Shown: positions 27,580-37,387, counted from the first letter of the stretch. The stretch: 64,000 bases of DNA from Oceanospirillaceae bacterium (GCA_013373085.1 JABXIM010000028.1:33235-97234); one strand, 5' to 3'. A program made the numbers and translations. The notes: a model not told the origin generated them from the sequence alone.

Positions 27580-28797
27580 ATGCGAACGGAAAAAGCCTTT
27601 ATCGCCATGCTCGGCCTGCTGATAGGCCTGACGCCGCTATCTATCGACATGTATCTGCCGGGCATGCCGGCCATTGCCGGCAGCCTTGAGGCCTCCACCG
27701 GAGCCGTGCAGCAGACACTGACGGTCTTCCTGATCGCCTTTTCGCTGCCGCAACTGGTGTTCGGGCCGCTATCCGATGCGCTCGGCCGACGGGTCATCAT
27801 CATCGTCGGACTCGCGCTCTTCATCGGCGGCAGCGTGCTCTGCTCGATGGCCCCCAGCATCGGCTGGCTCCTGGTGGCTCGCGCGCTTCAGGCGGCAGGC
27901 GCCTCGGCAGTCGCGGTCACGGTACCGGCACTGGTCAAGGACCGCTACAGCCACGAAGCCTTTGCGCGGACCATGAGTTTCATCATGATGGTGATGGCGG
28001 TAGCGCCGCTGCTGGCACCACTGCTCGGCAGCCTGGTACTGAATTTCGGCGGCTGGCGCCTGATCTTTGGGGTGTTGACGCTGATCGCCGTAATCGGACT
28101 GCTGTTGTTCTGGCGCTACATCCCGGAGACGCTGTCGTCGGAGCGCCGCAACCCGCTTAGGGTTGGCCATCAGTTGCGCAACTACCGCCGGCTGCTGCTG
28201 GACCGCCACGCGCTTTGCTTTATGCTCAGTGCGGGCTTCCTGTTCGCCGGTATGATGGCATTTGTGGCGGCCTCCCCCTTCGTTTACATCGAACTCTACG
28301 GCATTCCCGAGCGCTTCTACGGCATCCTGTTCGGCCTCAATGTGCTGACTCTGATGGCGCTGACAATGCTCGCGAACCGCTTCATCCACCTGGGTTCCGG
28401 GCGCATTCTGCAGATCGCGTTCGGACTGGTCGGCCTGGTGGTATTGCTGTTGCTCTGGCTGAGCGCCCAGGAACGGCCGCCACTGGCATTGATCGTCATT
28501 AGCGCCATGCTGTTCGTCGGCAGCTATGGCGCCATCAGCGCCCATACCATGTCGATGGTCATGAACCGGTTCGCCGCCATTTCCGGCAGCACTTCTGCGC
28601 TGAGCGGTACGCTGCGCTTCGGCACCGGGTCGCTGGGCGGTGCTGCCGTCGGTCTGCTGCACGATGGCAGCGCTGCATCCATGACATGGGTCATGGCGGG
28701 AACCGGCGTGCTGGCGATCCTGTCATTTGTTCTTGCCGGTCGTCCACCCGCTACGACCGCCCAATCGGCGCATCGAAACGAAACAAAGGCTGCCTGA
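27580..28797 (+). CDS. Bcr/CflA-family multidrug efflux MFS transporter
   Basis: Inner-membrane drug:proton antiporter of the major facilitator superfamily, 405 aa from ATG 27580, with about twelve hydrophobic spans. The Bcr/CflA pattern is seen in LSIDMYLPGMPAI, the loop LVFGPLSDALGRR, and VARALQAAGAS. The 41 extra residues of the track ORF span a terminator hairpin and are rejected. Substrate unknown (bicyclomycin, chloramphenicol or sulfonamides in relatives). Its stop is only 6 bp from the stop of the convergent lysozyme-like gene. Confidence 0.9.
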   Translation: MRTEKAFIAMLGLLIGLTPLSIDMYLPGMPAIAGSLEASTGAVQQTLTVFLIAFSLPQLVFGPLSDALGRRVIIIVGLALFIGGSVLCSMAPSIGWLLVARALQAAGASAVAVTVPALVKDRYSHEAFARTMSFIMMVMAVAPLLAPLLGSLVLNFGGWRLIFGVLTLIAVIGLLLFWRYIPETLSSERRNPLRVGHQLRNYRRLLLDRHALCFMLSAGFLFAGMMAFVAASPFVYIELYGIPERFYGILFGLNVLTLMALTMLANRFIHLGSGRILQIAFGLVGLVVLLLLWLSAQERPPLALIVISAMLFVGSYGAISAHTMSMVMNRFAAISGSTSALSGTLRFGTGSLGGAAVGLLHDGSAASMTWVMAGTGVLAILSFVLAGRPPATTAQSAHRNETKAA

Positions 28798-28803
28798 GGT
28801 CTG

Positions 28804-29616
28804 TCAGACCGAATGGTCCGGATCGCCCGAAAGATAGCCCCCCAGCACACGGAAAACAGCGTCGGAGGTATTGCGCCCGGCAAGTCCGTCTTCGCGCAAA
28901 AAAACGTCGGGAAAGCGATTCAGCCCCTGCTGTAACAACAGCGCGTTGGCGTCGTAGCGATCCGGCCCCCAGACCACCAGCGGTCCCTTTGACGCAGCAG
29001 CATCGGTCGACGCCGCAGTTGTCGGGGCGGCGGCGACCGCCAGCCCGGACTCGCGTTCTTCGAGGCGGCGCAGCAGCACGGCAGCACCCAGCTGCTGGGA
29101 GACCGCGCTGTCGGACCAACGCCCATCGGCCACGTACTTGCCTGCGCTGTAAAGCTGTGAACCGCTCCAGAGATACGGACTCAGCACCTCCGGATGGTAC
29201 TTGCGGTAACCCCAGCCGTTGTAACGCTCGAGCTGGTATAGGGTGCCCGCGAGGCTCCAGTCGTGCCAGTCGTCCAGCCCCTTGAAGGTCAGGGCGTCGC
29301 GGGCGCTCTCCTCCCAGGTGAACGGCGGACTGCCTTCCGACGGCCGCCCCTTGGGTACCCGGACCGTCCGCCGACTGAGGCTGTCGCCATTGTGCAGATG
29401 GCGACTGAAATTGAGCGAAGCCTCCATGTTGTGGATAACCGCCACGAAGCTCCAGGGAATGCCCAGCCCTTCGGTCGCCACCTCGTAACGGGCGCGGTTG
29501 GCGATCAGCTTGTCGACGATATCGTCCACCGTCGCCTGCCGCTCCGGCCTTATCCGGCATGCATCGAACAGGCGCCGATACTCGGCCGCCAGCGCTTCGG
29601 TCAGTTTGACACTCAT
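28804..29616 (-). CDS. Lysozyme-like protein with C-terminal peptidoglycan-binding-like domain
   Basis: 270 aa, strong ribosome site (GGGAGG). The N-terminal part, about residues 30-190, resembles a lysozyme-fold family; the segment AVIHNMEASLNF offers Glu65 as the likely catalytic acid, followed by FTWEESARDAL and YNGWGYRKYHPEVLSPYLW. An Ala/Thr linker (about 190-212) leads to a C-terminal segment (LLLQQGLNRFPD...DGLAGRNTSDAV) with the spacing of a PG_binding_1-type domain. No signal peptide is visible. It lies 51 nt downstream of the split lipase on the same strand. The family is not firmly recognised and the function is inferred. Confidence 0.6.
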   Translation of the reverse strand: MSVKLTEALAAEYRRLFDACRIRPERQATVDDIVDKLIANRARYEVATEGLGIPWSFVAVIHNMEASLNFSRHLHNGDSLSRRTVRVPKGRPSEGSPPFTWEESARDALTFKGLDDWHDWSLAGTLYQLERYNGWGYRKYHPEVLSPYLWSGSQLYSAGKYVADGRWSDSAVSQQLGAAVLLRRLEERESGLAVAAAPTTAASTDAAASKGPLVVWGPDRYDANALLLQQGLNRFPDVFLREDGLAGRNTSDAVFRVLGGYLSGDPDHSV

Positions 29617-29667
29617 TTCGTTTCCTCCCGGGAGACAGGGGCCCGAACAGCTGGCCCTTGTTGTGTT

Positions 29668-30324
29668 CTAACGCCAGGGATCAACCCGCAGAACCAGCTC
29701 GGCACTAAGACCGGGCCGTACCCGGGCACCGGTTCCAATCGGTACCCTGACCTCACGTCGGCCATGGCCAAGATCCTTGATTGGCAGGGACCGCGTCGCG
29801 ACGCCATGTCCGTTTTCCCGGGCACTGCCGTACCGTACCGTGCCGTCCCGTACCGCAAAGGTATAGCTTTCGCTGAACAGGAACCCTTCGACGTAATCAT
29901 CGAACCAGAAGCGGTTATCGATCTCGAACTGGGGCACCCGCACCGCCAGATCCAGCCCAAACGTCAGGGCAGTACCACGGGTGATGGCCGCACGGGAGAG
30001 ATAGCCGCTGAACAGGTATACCGCCTTGCCCGCACCGATCAGCTCGTCATAGGTCTTGAGTATCGCGGACTCCTGATCGAAGCGACGCTCGTTCAGGGTA
30101 TAGGTCGCGGCTCCCCGGACACGGGCGGTGGCATCGATGTAATAGGAGCCCCGCACCTTGTGGCCACGATCCTTCTGCTCCTGAACCGCCTTTGGCAGCA
30201 GCAGTTCCCGGAACTCCAACGTTGCGCTCACCCGCAGGTCCCCGAACAGGAAACGCTGCAGGTTCTGATAGCCGGACTCCGAGTTGACGATGCCGTAATG
30301 GCCGGAATGACTGCGATGGGTCAC
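29668..30324 (-). pseudogene. C-terminal part of a frameshifted lipase/esterase
   Basis: 218 aa, opening at a GTG that overlaps the stop of the upstream lipase ORF (GTGA) and has no ribosome site. The first residues, THRSHSGHYGIVNSESGYQNL, look like the stretch that follows the SDGLV segment in alpha/beta-hydrolase lipases and would supply the catalytic His. The rest (Ig-like or beta-rich, ending VELVLRVDPWR-type) is typical of the C-terminal extension of such proteins. Adding one base to the CCCCC run near 30330 joins the two ORFs into one reading frame. It is either a broken gene, a sequencing error in a homopolymer, or a translationally coupled second subunit. Confidence 0.6.
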
Positions 30325-31199
30325 GGCACGGGGGCCCCGCGGACCCAGGCGTTTTCCATCAGCACCAGGCCGTCGCTCAGGGGGCCTGTGGTTTGCCGGG
30401 CGAGGCCGAAGAACGCCTTGTAGTCGCGATAGTTCGAGCCGATAAAGCAGAAAAAACGCTCCGGCGGGAAGGCGTCACCAAGTTCGTTGGCTCCCTGCCG
30501 ATCGGACAGGCCGAGATAGTCGCGAATTCTATCCCGGTCGAAATTGCCGAGCTGCAGCCGGTCGAACGCGCCGATATCCGGTACGTTGATACCGAGGATA
30601 TCGATGCCGTTATGCGGCGTGCCGTAGGTAAAGACCTTTTCCACCAGACTGTCGTTCGGCTTTCCCGGCACCAGTTCCAGCCCGGGGTTATCCGTGGGGT
30701 CCGGTGCGCCGGCACGACAGATTTGCTGCAGGTAACAGCGGCACACCAGCCCTCCCATCGAGTGCGCCACCAGGTGAACTCGGAACGCCTTGCGCGCCTG
30801 GTCCGTCGCGCAGACCGCATCCCGTACCCGCAGGATGAAGGCGCGCAGGTCGGCACCGAACTGCTCCATGCTGCGACGCTGGCCGCTGCCGAGCGAGCTG
30901 GAGACCTTTTCGTAGTAGCGGAAAACCCAGATCGAGCGTGCTGCCGCCTCGCCCGGCCTGTACTCGTCGTTTCCATGACGATAGGCGTCCTCGTAGTGAT
31001 GATCCTTGATCAGTCGCAGCAGCGGCGACTCGAAGATGAACTTGCGCGGACGCTTGGTGTAGTCCTGCCGCAGCAACGTGGAACCGCGGTTGAAGCCCAT
31101 GTAGGGATCGGCGGTGGTGTCTTCCACTTCCTGCATGGTGGCGGCGTAACCGCGGACATAGATGATGGGATAATAGGGTGCTTCGATGCGTTCGGCCAT
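30321..31199 (-). pseudogene. N-terminal catalytic part of a frameshifted lipase/esterase
   Basis: 292 aa, strong ribosome site (GGGAGG). Alpha/beta-hydrolase with oxyanion region IIYVRGY near 12-18, nucleophile elbow AHSMGG (Ser147), and FTYGTPHNG. The ORF ends shortly after SDGLVLMENAWVRGAP, where relatives continue into the His-bearing segment that here lies in the next frame. Alone the product would lack its catalytic His. No signal peptide. It heads a minus-strand group with the next ORF and the lysozyme-like gene. Confidence 0.65.
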
Positions 31200-31272
31200 G
31201 AACGAGCCTCCCTGCCGATGGAGGTCTTCGTCAGACTGATGGGCGCCTGGACGACTTCAAGACCGGACCAGC

Positions 31273-31295
31273 GCCGGTCGCGACGCGCGACCGGC
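31273..31295. terminator. Hairpin between acnA and the lipase gene
   Basis: Perfect 10-bp stem GCCGGTCGCG/CGCGACCGGC around ACG, about 50 nt beyond the acnA stop on the minus strand. No U-run. It probably ends or protects the acnA transcript before the lipase group. Confidence 0.4.
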
Positions 31296-31343
31296 ACCTA
31301 CTGGCCCTAAGTGTAGTCCCAGCTACAAACAGCTGTTTGAATT

Positions 31344-34052
31344 TTACTCATCCTGGGCGTCGGGTTCCTGTCGTGCCGATGCCAACTGGCGCAGCACGTA
31401 ATGCAGGATGCCGCCGTGTCGGTAATAGTCCCACTCGACCGGCGTGTCGACCCGCACCCGGACGCGGAACGCGGTCCTGGTGCCGTCGGGCGCCGTCGCG
31501 GTGACGGTCAGCTCGGCGGGCTCACCATCGAGCGCTTCGAGATCGAAAACCTCCTCTCCGCTCAGGCCCAGTCGCTGCGCCGACTCACCCTCGAGGAACT
31601 GCAGCGGCAGTACGCCGAAGCCGACCAGGTTGGAACGATGGATGCGCTCGAAACTGCAGGCGATGACCGCACCGATACCAAGCAGGCGGGTCCCCTTGGC
31701 AGCCCAGTCCCGGCTCGAACCGGTACCGTATTCGGCGCCCGCCAGCACCACCAGAGGAACGCCCTCATCGCGATAACGCATTGCCGCATCGTAAATGCTC
31801 AGGCGCTCACCGGATGGATAGTGGGTGGTCCAGCTGCCTTCGGTTCCCGGTGCCAGCTCGTTGCGCAGGCGCACGTTGGCGAAAGTACCGCGCATCATCA
31901 CCTCATGGTTGCCACGCCGCGAGCCGTAGCTGTTGAAATCGGCGGGCTGCACGCCCTGATCCTGCAGGTACAGCCCCGCCGGACTGTCGGGCTTGATGCT
32001 GCCGGCCGGCGAAATATGGTCGGTGGTGATGGAGTCCCCCACCTTGACCAGGCAACGCGCCCCGGTGACAGGACGCAGCGCGTCCGGCGTCGCCCCCATA
32101 CCCTCGAAATAGGGTGGGTGCCGGATATAGCTCGACGCCGGCCATTGGTAGGTTTTGCCTTCAGGCACCGGCAGCTGGCGCCAGGCCTCAGGGCCCTTGA
32201 ATACATCGGCGTAGCGACTGCGGTACATCTCGGAGTTGATGCAGCACGCCATCAGCGACTGCACCTCCTGCTGGCTGGGCCAGAGGTCTTTCAGGTATAC
32301 GTCCCGCCCCTTGCTGTCGCGGCCAAGCGGTTCGTCGTAGGGGTCGAACGCCAGGGTTCCCGCCAGGGCAAAGGCCACCACCAGCGGCGGCGACGCCAGG
32401 TAATTGAGCCGCACGTCGGGATGGATCCGCCCCTCGAAGTTGCGGTTGCCGGACAGCACCGAACCGACGACCAGCTTGCCATTGCGAATCGCCTCGCTGA
32501 TCGGCGCTTTCAGCGGCCCGGAGTTGCCGATACAGGTCGTGCAGCCGTACCCCACCAGGTTGAACCCCAGGGCGTCCAGCGCGTCCATCAACCCCGACTC
32601 CTCGAGGTAGGCGGTGACCACCTGGGAGCCCGGTGCGAGCGATGTCTTGACCCAGGGCCGCGTTTTAAGCCCCAGCGACACCGCCTTCTGCGCCACCAGC
32701 CCCGCGGCCAGCATCACCGCCGGGTTGGAGGTATTGGTACAGGAGGTGATGGCGGCAATCACTACATCGCCATCCCTCAGCATGTGCTGCTCGCCGTCGA
32801 GCTCGAAGGCCTCGCCGCCATTCTGCAGTACGACACCGGCATCCCCGTGCCCCCGTTCTTCGCGCAGCGCAGCGAGCAGGGAGCGTTTCGAGTCGGTCAG
32901 CGCGATACGGTCCTGGGGCCGCTTGGGTCCTGCGAGGCTCGGCACGACCTGGCTCAGGTCGAGTTCGAGAATTTCGGTGTACTCGGCCACCGGGCTGTTT
33001 TCGTCGCGCCATAGCCCCTGCAGCCTGGCGTAGGCCTCCACCAGCGCACACTGCTCCTCGCTGCGACCGGTTTGCCGGAGGTAGCGCAGAGTTTCGTCGT
33101 CGAGCGGGAAAATCCCACAGGTGGCGCCATACTCGGGCGCCATGTTGGCGATGGTCGCCCGATCCGCCAGCGGCAGGTCGTCGAGCCCTTCGCCGAAGAA
33201 CTCGACGAATTTGCCGACCACGCCCTGTCGTCGCAGCATCTGGGTAACGGTCAGAACCAGATCGGTGGCGGTGGCGCCTTCAGACAGGCGGCCGCTGAGG
33301 CGAAAGCCCACCACCTGCGGTAACAGCATCGTGACCGGCTGGCCGAGCATCGCCGCTTCCGCCTCGATACCGCCGACGCCCCAGCCGAGCACCCCGAGGC
33401 CGTTGATCATGGTGGTGTGTGAATCGGTGCCGACGAGGGTATCGGGATAGGCCAGCGGCGGTTTCCCCTCCTCTTCACGGGTCATCACCACCGACGCCAG
33501 GTATTCGAGGTTGACCTGGTGCACGATGCCGGTACCCGGCGGTACCACCCGGAAGTTGGCGAACGCCTTTTGTCCCCAGCGCAGGAACTTGTAGCGCTCC
33601 TCGTTGCGCTCGAACTCGATGCGTGTGTTGAGATCCAGCGCACTGGCGCTGGCATAGTGGTCCACCATCACCGAGTGGTCGATAACCAGATCCACCGGTT
33701 CCTGCGGATTGATCAGTTCGGGATCACCACCGAGATCGCGCATGGCGTCGCGCATCGCCGCCAGATCCACCACCGCCGGCACGCCGGTAAAGTCCTGCAA
33801 CACCACCCGGGCGGGCGTGAAGGCGATCTGTACCGAGGGTTCGAAATCCGGGTCCCAGCGGCACAGGGCATCGATGTCGTCACGCAGCACGGTACGACCA
33901 TCCTCCCGGCGCAGCAGGTTTTCCAGCAGGATCTTCAGTGCATAGGGAAGTCGGGCGATATCGTACAGATGATCCAGCGCATCGAGCCGATAGTAGCGGT
34001 ACTCGCGCTCACCGACCTCGAACGTATCCAGGGCATCGAAACTGTCGTGCAT
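31344..34052 (-). CDS. acnA: Aconitate hydratase A
   Basis: TCA-cycle isomerisation of citrate and isocitrate with a [4Fe-4S] cluster. The product is 902 aa from ATG 34052, which has AAGGGAGG upstream; the track start 48 nt earlier lacks one. Cluster ligands are seen in [10 protein letters not shown] and [14 protein letters not shown], and the C-terminal swivel domain carries [10 protein letters not shown]. The length and sequence are of the IRP1-like AcnA type rather than AcnB. It lies 74 nt downstream of a VOC-family gene on the same strand. Confidence 0.96.
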   Translation of the reverse strand: MHDSFDALDTFEVGEREYRYYRLDALDHLYDIARLPYALKILLENLLRREDGRTVLRDDIDALCRWDPDFEPSVQIAFTPARVVLQDFTGVPAVVDLAAMRDAMRDLGGDPELINPQEPVDLVIDHSVMVDHYASASALDLNTRIEFERNEERYKFLRWGQKAFANFRVVPPGTGIVHQVNLEYLASVVMTREEEGKPPLAYPDTLVGTDSHTTMINGLGVLGWGVGGIEAEAAMLGQPVTMLLPQVVGFRLSGRLSEGATATDLVLTVTQMLRRQGVVGKFVEFFGEGLDDLPLADRATIANMAPEYGATCGIFPLDDETLRYLRQTGRSEEQCALVEAYARLQGLWRDENSPVAEYTEILELDLSQVVPSLAGPKRPQDRIALTDSKRSLLAALREERGHGDAGVVLQNGGEAFELDGEQHMLRDGDVVIAAITSCTNTSNPAVMLAAGLVAQKAVSLGLKTRPWVKTSLAPGSQVVTAYLEESGLMDALDALGFNLVGYGCTTCIGNSGPLKAPISEAIRNGKLVVGSVLSGNRNFEGRIHPDVRLNYLASPPLVVAFALAGTLAFDPYDEPLGRDSKGRDVYLKDLWPSQQEVQSLMACCINSEMYRSRYADVFKGPEAWRQLPVPEGKTYQWPASSYIRHPPYFEGMGATPDALRPVTGARCLVKVGDSITTDHISPAGSIKPDSPAGLYLQDQGVQPADFNSYGSRRGNHEVMMRGTFANVRLRNELAPGTEGSWTTHYPSGERLSIYDAAMRYRDEGVPLVVLAGAEYGTGSSRDWAAKGTRLLGIGAVIACSFERIHRSNLVGFGVLPLQFLEGESAQRLGLSGEEVFDLEALDGEPAELTVTATAPDGTRTAFRVRVRVDTPVEWDYYRHGGILHYVLRQLASARQEPDAQDE

Positions 34053-34126
34053 GTTTGCCTCCCTTGCAGCATTTCGTCGAGTCTCGAAAAGAGTGACCAC
34101 GGACGCGGGCGCCCGTTCAGTTTCAC

Positions 34127-34537
34127 TCAGGCATCGTCGGGCGGTCCCTTGAGCTCCACGGTATTGCCTTCCGGGTCGAGGACATAAATCGATGGCCCGG
34201 TGCCTTCGGCGCCGTAACGCCGTTCCACCGGACCGGCTTCAAGGCCCTTTGACGACAGGTATTGGCGAATGGCTTCGCCATCAAAGGGGTCGAGACGCAG
34301 GCAGAGATGGTCGAGGTTGCGCCCTTCCCGGCCGGGCGCGGCGCCGCCGGCCTTGCCGATCTTGCCGTCGACCGTCACCAGGTCGATCAGGCTGTTCCCG
34401 GCACGCAGCTGGTACAACCCCAGATCCTCCTTCGCCCGCTCCAGCGGACAACCGAGGATATCGCGATAGAAATTCAGCATCGTTTCGAGGTCCTGGACAC
34501 GCAGGACCAGGTGATCGAGAGCGGTAATATGGATCAT
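34127..34537 (-). CDS. VOC-family (glyoxalase/dioxygenase-like) protein
   Basis: Single-domain vicinal-oxygen-chelate protein of 136 aa from ATG 34537, preceded by GGAGG. Motifs are [31 protein letters not shown] and the closing [15 protein letters not shown] with its Glu metal ligand. Such proteins include glyoxalases, fosfomycin-resistance enzymes and small virulence-type proteins; the substrate cannot be told. It may be co-transcribed with acnA. Confidence 0.85.
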   Translation of the reverse strand: MIHITALDHLVLRVQDLETMLNFYRDILGCPLERAKEDLGLYQLRAGNSLIDLVTVDGKIGKAGGAAPGREGRNLDHLCLRLDPFDGEAIRQYLSSKGLEAGPVERRYGAEGTGPSIYVLDPEGNTVELKGPPDDA

Positions 34538-34594
34538 GGAGCCTCCGCTGTCCAAATCTATATAGGATAGCAGCCGGCGCGCCTGCTGAAGCTG

Positions 34595-35209
34595 TCAGGC
34601 CAGCAGGCGTAGCGCGATGCCCCACATCACCAGGCAAATGATGGCGTCCAAAAGGCGCCAGGCGCGCGGATTGCGAAACAGCGGCGCCAGGCGCGGCGCC
34701 CCCAGCCCCAACAGCATGAACCAGGTGAACGACGCCAGCACGGCTCCGGCGCCAAACCAGTAGCGCAACTGCTCGCCATGCTGGGTGGCGATACCGCCCA
34801 CCAAAACCACGGTATCGAGGTAGGCATGGGGATTCAGCAGACTGACCGCCAGCGTGGTCAGCAACACCGACTTCAGCGACCGGCCCGCGTCCCCGCTCGT
34901 TTCGAGACCGGCGGGTTTCAGCGCCGACCGCAAGGCGCGCAATCCATAGTAGAAAAGGAATAGCGCGCCGCCGATACGGGCAACCTGCAACAGTAGCGGC
35001 GAATCGCTTATCAGGGCCCCCATACCGATGACGCCGAGGCAGATCAGCAGCGCATCGCTAAGGCTACACAGCAAGGCCACGGGCCAGTGATACTGGCGCC
35101 GCACGCCCTGAGCCAGCAGAAAGGCGTTCTGTGCACCTATGGCCACGATCAGGCCGCCCCCGGTGAGGAAACCTTGCAACATGACGGTCGATTGCAGTGC
35201 GCTGATCAT
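34595..35209 (-). CDS. argO: Arginine/lysine exporter ArgO (LysE family)
   Basis: Basic amino-acid exporter of the LysE/ArgO branch, 204 aa from ATG 35209, with about six membrane spans. The N-terminus GFLTGGGLIVAIGAQNAFLLAQGVRR is highly characteristic, as is LLNPHAYLDTVVLVGG. It is divergent from an ArgP-like regulator, the classic control pair in which the LysR protein activates the exporter when arginine or lysine is in excess. Confidence 0.92.
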   Translation of the reverse strand: MISALQSTVMLQGFLTGGGLIVAIGAQNAFLLAQGVRRQYHWPVALLCSLSDALLICLGVIGMGALISDSPLLLQVARIGGALFLFYYGLRALRSALKPAGLETSGDAGRSLKSVLLTTLAVSLLNPHAYLDTVVLVGGIATQHGEQLRYWFGAGAVLASFTWFMLLGLGAPRLAPLFRNPRAWRLLDAIICLVMWGIALRLLA

Positions 35210-35285
35210 GTCAGGCGGGCCTCCTGGTCGGTCAGGCAGTGGATTCAACGGGGGCCATCTTGACCGGGACAACGACTAAAGTGAA

Positions 35286-35311
35286 ACTAATGTTTTTTAT
35301 AAAACATTAGT
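35286..35311. promoter_or_regulatory. Perfect 26-bp palindrome in the argO-argP intergenic region
   Basis: ACTAATGTTTT-TTAT-AAAACATTAGT, perfect 11-bp arms around a 4-bp spacer, also flanked by a direct repeat GTGAAACT (35281 and 35310). It lies 11 bp before the argP start and about 75 bp before argO. LysR-type regulators bind such dyads, so it is the likely ArgP site. It also overlaps the GTG start offered in the ORF track, which argues for the ATG at 35322. Confidence 0.7.
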
Positions 35312-35321
35312 GAAACTGATT

Positions 35322-36242
35322 ATGCTGGATTATCGTCAGATTCAGGCGCTGGCCGCCGTGATCGAGGAACAAAGCTTCGAGCGGGCAGCCGTCAAACTGC
35401 ATATCACCCAGTCCGCGGTTTCGCAGCGCCTCAAGCAACTGGAGGAACGCCTGGGTCAAGCACTGGTCATCCGTTCCAGTCCGGTACGGGCAACGTCTGC
35501 CGGGCAGCAGGTACTGAAGCACTACCGCCAGGTCAGTCTGTTGCAGAAGGAGCTGCTGCAGGAGATTTACGATAGCGACGACGCCAGCTTCACGCGCCTG
35601 GCCATTGGTCTCAACGCAGACAGCCTGAGCACCTGGTTTCTGCCGGCATTGCAGCGCCTGCTGGAACAGGAGAAGCTGCTGCTGGAGCTCAAGGTGGACG
35701 ATCAGGACCAGACCCATCACCTGCTGCGCACCGGCGAGGTGATTGGTTGTATCACCGCCAGTCCCGAGGCGATGCAGGGCTGCAACTGCATCCCGCTGGG
35801 CGTGATGCCCTACCGTTGCCTCGTCTCGACGCAGTACCTCCGCACCTACCTCGCGGACGGCGTCACGGCCGATGCCCTCCGGCGCGCGCCTGCCGTGGAG
35901 TACAACCACAAGGACGCGCTGCACTGCCGTTACCTCGAACGCTTCTATGGCCTGGCGCCGGGCGACTTTCCGCGCCACCGCGTGCCCTCGCCGGAAGCCT
36001 TCCTCGACCTGATCGTGCGCGGATTCGGGGGCGGCATGGTCCCGGACCAGCAGAGCAAGCCGTTCCTCGAGCGGGGACTGGTCGTCGACATGGCCCCCGG
36101 AAATTATCTGGCGGTGCCGCTGTACTGGCATGTCTGGAACCTGAAGACGCCGCTGGCCCGCCGCCTCACCGACACCTTGCTACGCGGAGCCGAACAGCAC
36201 CTGGAGCCCTTTTCGGCGCATCCGGTGCTGACGCATCCGTGA
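35322..36242 (+). CDS. argP: LysR-family regulator ArgP
   Basis: 306-aa LysR-type transcription factor. The N-terminal helix-turn-helix reads LDYRQIQALAAVIEEQSFERAAVKLHITQSAVSQRLKQLEERLG, close to ArgP/IciA of E. coli; the C-terminal part is a periplasmic-binding-protein-like effector domain. It is divergent from argO, its expected target, over a perfect palindrome. ATG 35322 is preferred to GTG 35310. Probably binds arginine or lysine as co-effector, by analogy. Confidence 0.92.
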   Translation: MLDYRQIQALAAVIEEQSFERAAVKLHITQSAVSQRLKQLEERLGQALVIRSSPVRATSAGQQVLKHYRQVSLLQKELLQEIYDSDDASFTRLAIGLNADSLSTWFLPALQRLLEQEKLLLELKVDDQDQTHHLLRTGEVIGCITASPEAMQGCNCIPLGVMPYRCLVSTQYLRTYLADGVTADALRRAPAVEYNHKDALHCRYLERFYGLAPGDFPRHRVPSPEAFLDLIVRGFGGGMVPDQQSKPFLERGLVVDMAPGNYLAVPLYWHVWNLKTPLARRLTDTLLRGAEQHLEPFSAHPVLTHP

Positions 36243-36294
36243 ATTCTGCCAGGTGGTAACTGACGAGCGGTGAGCAGCGAGGTTGATGGGCACA

Positions 36295-36345
36295 GAATGC
36301 GGTTTGCCGTGGCAACGCTCAAGTCCGCCTTGCAAAACCGCATTC
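36295..36345. terminator. Inverted repeat after argP
   Basis: GAATGCGGTTT ... AAACCGCATTC, perfect 11-bp arms about 29 nt apart, with an inner GCC/GGC stem. It starts about 50 nt after the argP stop and could end that transcript; there is no T-run. Confidence 0.4.
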
Positions 36346-36374
36346 GGGATTGATGGCGGTCATAGCCACCGCTG

Positions 36375-36402
36375 TTGCGCTGCAACATAATGATGCTATA
36401 CC
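36375..36402 (+). promoter_or_regulatory. Probable promoter of the phosphotransacetylase-acetate kinase operon
   Basis: An extended -10 (TGCTATACC) and a weak -35 TTGCGC 16 nt upstream, about 30 bp before the gene. The -35 lies inside a small palindrome GTTGC-GCT-GCAAC that could be an operator. Confidence 0.45.
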
Positions 36403-36433
36403 GCTTTAGACGGCTATCAAATGGAGAGGCCCT

Positions 36434-37387
36434 ATGCTCGTGACCGAAACGCCACCGGCGCACAACCAACTCGAGTTCTTTATCGAGCAGGCGCGCAAGG
36501 CGCGCCCGATTCGCACGCTGGTGGTCCATCCCGTGGATGCCAACAGTCTCGGCGGCGCACTGGAAGCCGCCGCCCAGGACCTGATCGAACCTGTCCTGGT
36601 CGGCCCGGAATCCCGAATCCGGTCAACCGCAGATGAACTAGAGCTGGATCTGGACGGGATCGAGATCGTCGACTGCGCCCACAGCCATGCTGCCGCAGAA
36701 ACCGGCTGCGAGCTGGTCCGGAGCGGCCACGGCGAGGCGCTGATGAAAGGCGGTCTGGGCACCTCGGAGTTGCTGGGCGCCGTGCTCCACAAGACGCGGG
36801 GAATCCGCACCGAGCGCCGTCTGAGCCATGTCTTCGTGTTCGATATCCCCAGCTACCCGAAACCCCTGGTGATCACCGACGCCGCAATCAATGTGACGCC
36901 GGACCTGGACGTCAAGCAGCATATCGTCCAGAACGCCATCGACTTCTGCCGCGGGCTGGGCGTCGCGACACCGAAGGTGGCCATTCTGGCGGCGGTGGAG
37001 AAGGTCAAATCGAGCATGCAAAGCACCATCGACGCCGCGGCACTGTGCAAGATGGCGGACCGGGGCCAGATCGTCGACGGCATCCTCGACGGGCCGCTGG
37101 CGTTCGATAATGCCATCTCGCGCGAGGCCGCGCGCGACAAGCATATCAACTCACCGGTTTCCGGCGACGCCGATATCCTGCTGGCGCCCGATCTGGAGGC
37201 GGCCAACATGATCGCCAAACAGCTGGTCTACCTCGCCAATGCCAAGTCGGCTGGCCTTGCCCTTGGCGCACGGGTCCCGATTATCCTCACCAGCCGTTCC
37301 GACAAGCTGCTGGCCCGGCTCGCCTCCTGCGCGCTGGCGTCGCATATGGTCCATGACGGCAGTTCGATGACGCGGGGGGATACATGA
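36434..37387 (+). CDS. pta: Phosphate acetyl/butyryltransferase (short form)
   Basis: Interconverts acyl-CoA and acyl phosphate. The 317-aa product is the catalytic PTA_PTB domain only, without the long N-terminal part of enterobacterial Pta; VIRTLVVHPVD-type opening, LMKGGLGTSELLGAVL, VFDIPSYPKPLVITDAAINVTP and ISREAARDKHINSPVSGDADILLAPDLEAANM are characteristic. The stop overlaps the ackA start (ATGA), so the pair is translationally coupled and gives acetate (or short-chain acyl) activation or overflow. Acetyl rather than butyryl specificity is inferred from the partner. Confidence 0.9.
   Translation: MLVTETPPAHNQLEFFIEQARKARPIRTLVVHPVDANSLGGALEAAAQDLIEPVLVGPESRIRSTADELELDLDGIEIVDCAHSHAAAETGCELVRSGHGEALMKGGLGTSELLGAVLHKTRGIRTERRLSHVFVFDIPSYPKPLVITDAAINVTPDLDVKQHIVQNAIDFCRGLGVATPKVAILAAVEKVKSSMQSTIDAAALCKMADRGQIVDGILDGPLAFDNAISREAARDKHINSPVSGDADILLAPDLEAANMIAKQLVYLANAKSAGLALGARVPIILTSRSDKLLARLASCALASHMVHDGSSMTRGDT

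Noticed and set aside
30321-30340. Programmed -1 frameshift as the explanation of the split lipase
   Set aside because: The heptamer G-GCC-CCC does not allow good re-pairing of the P-site tRNA, and no downstream stimulatory structure is evident; an indel in the C run is simpler.
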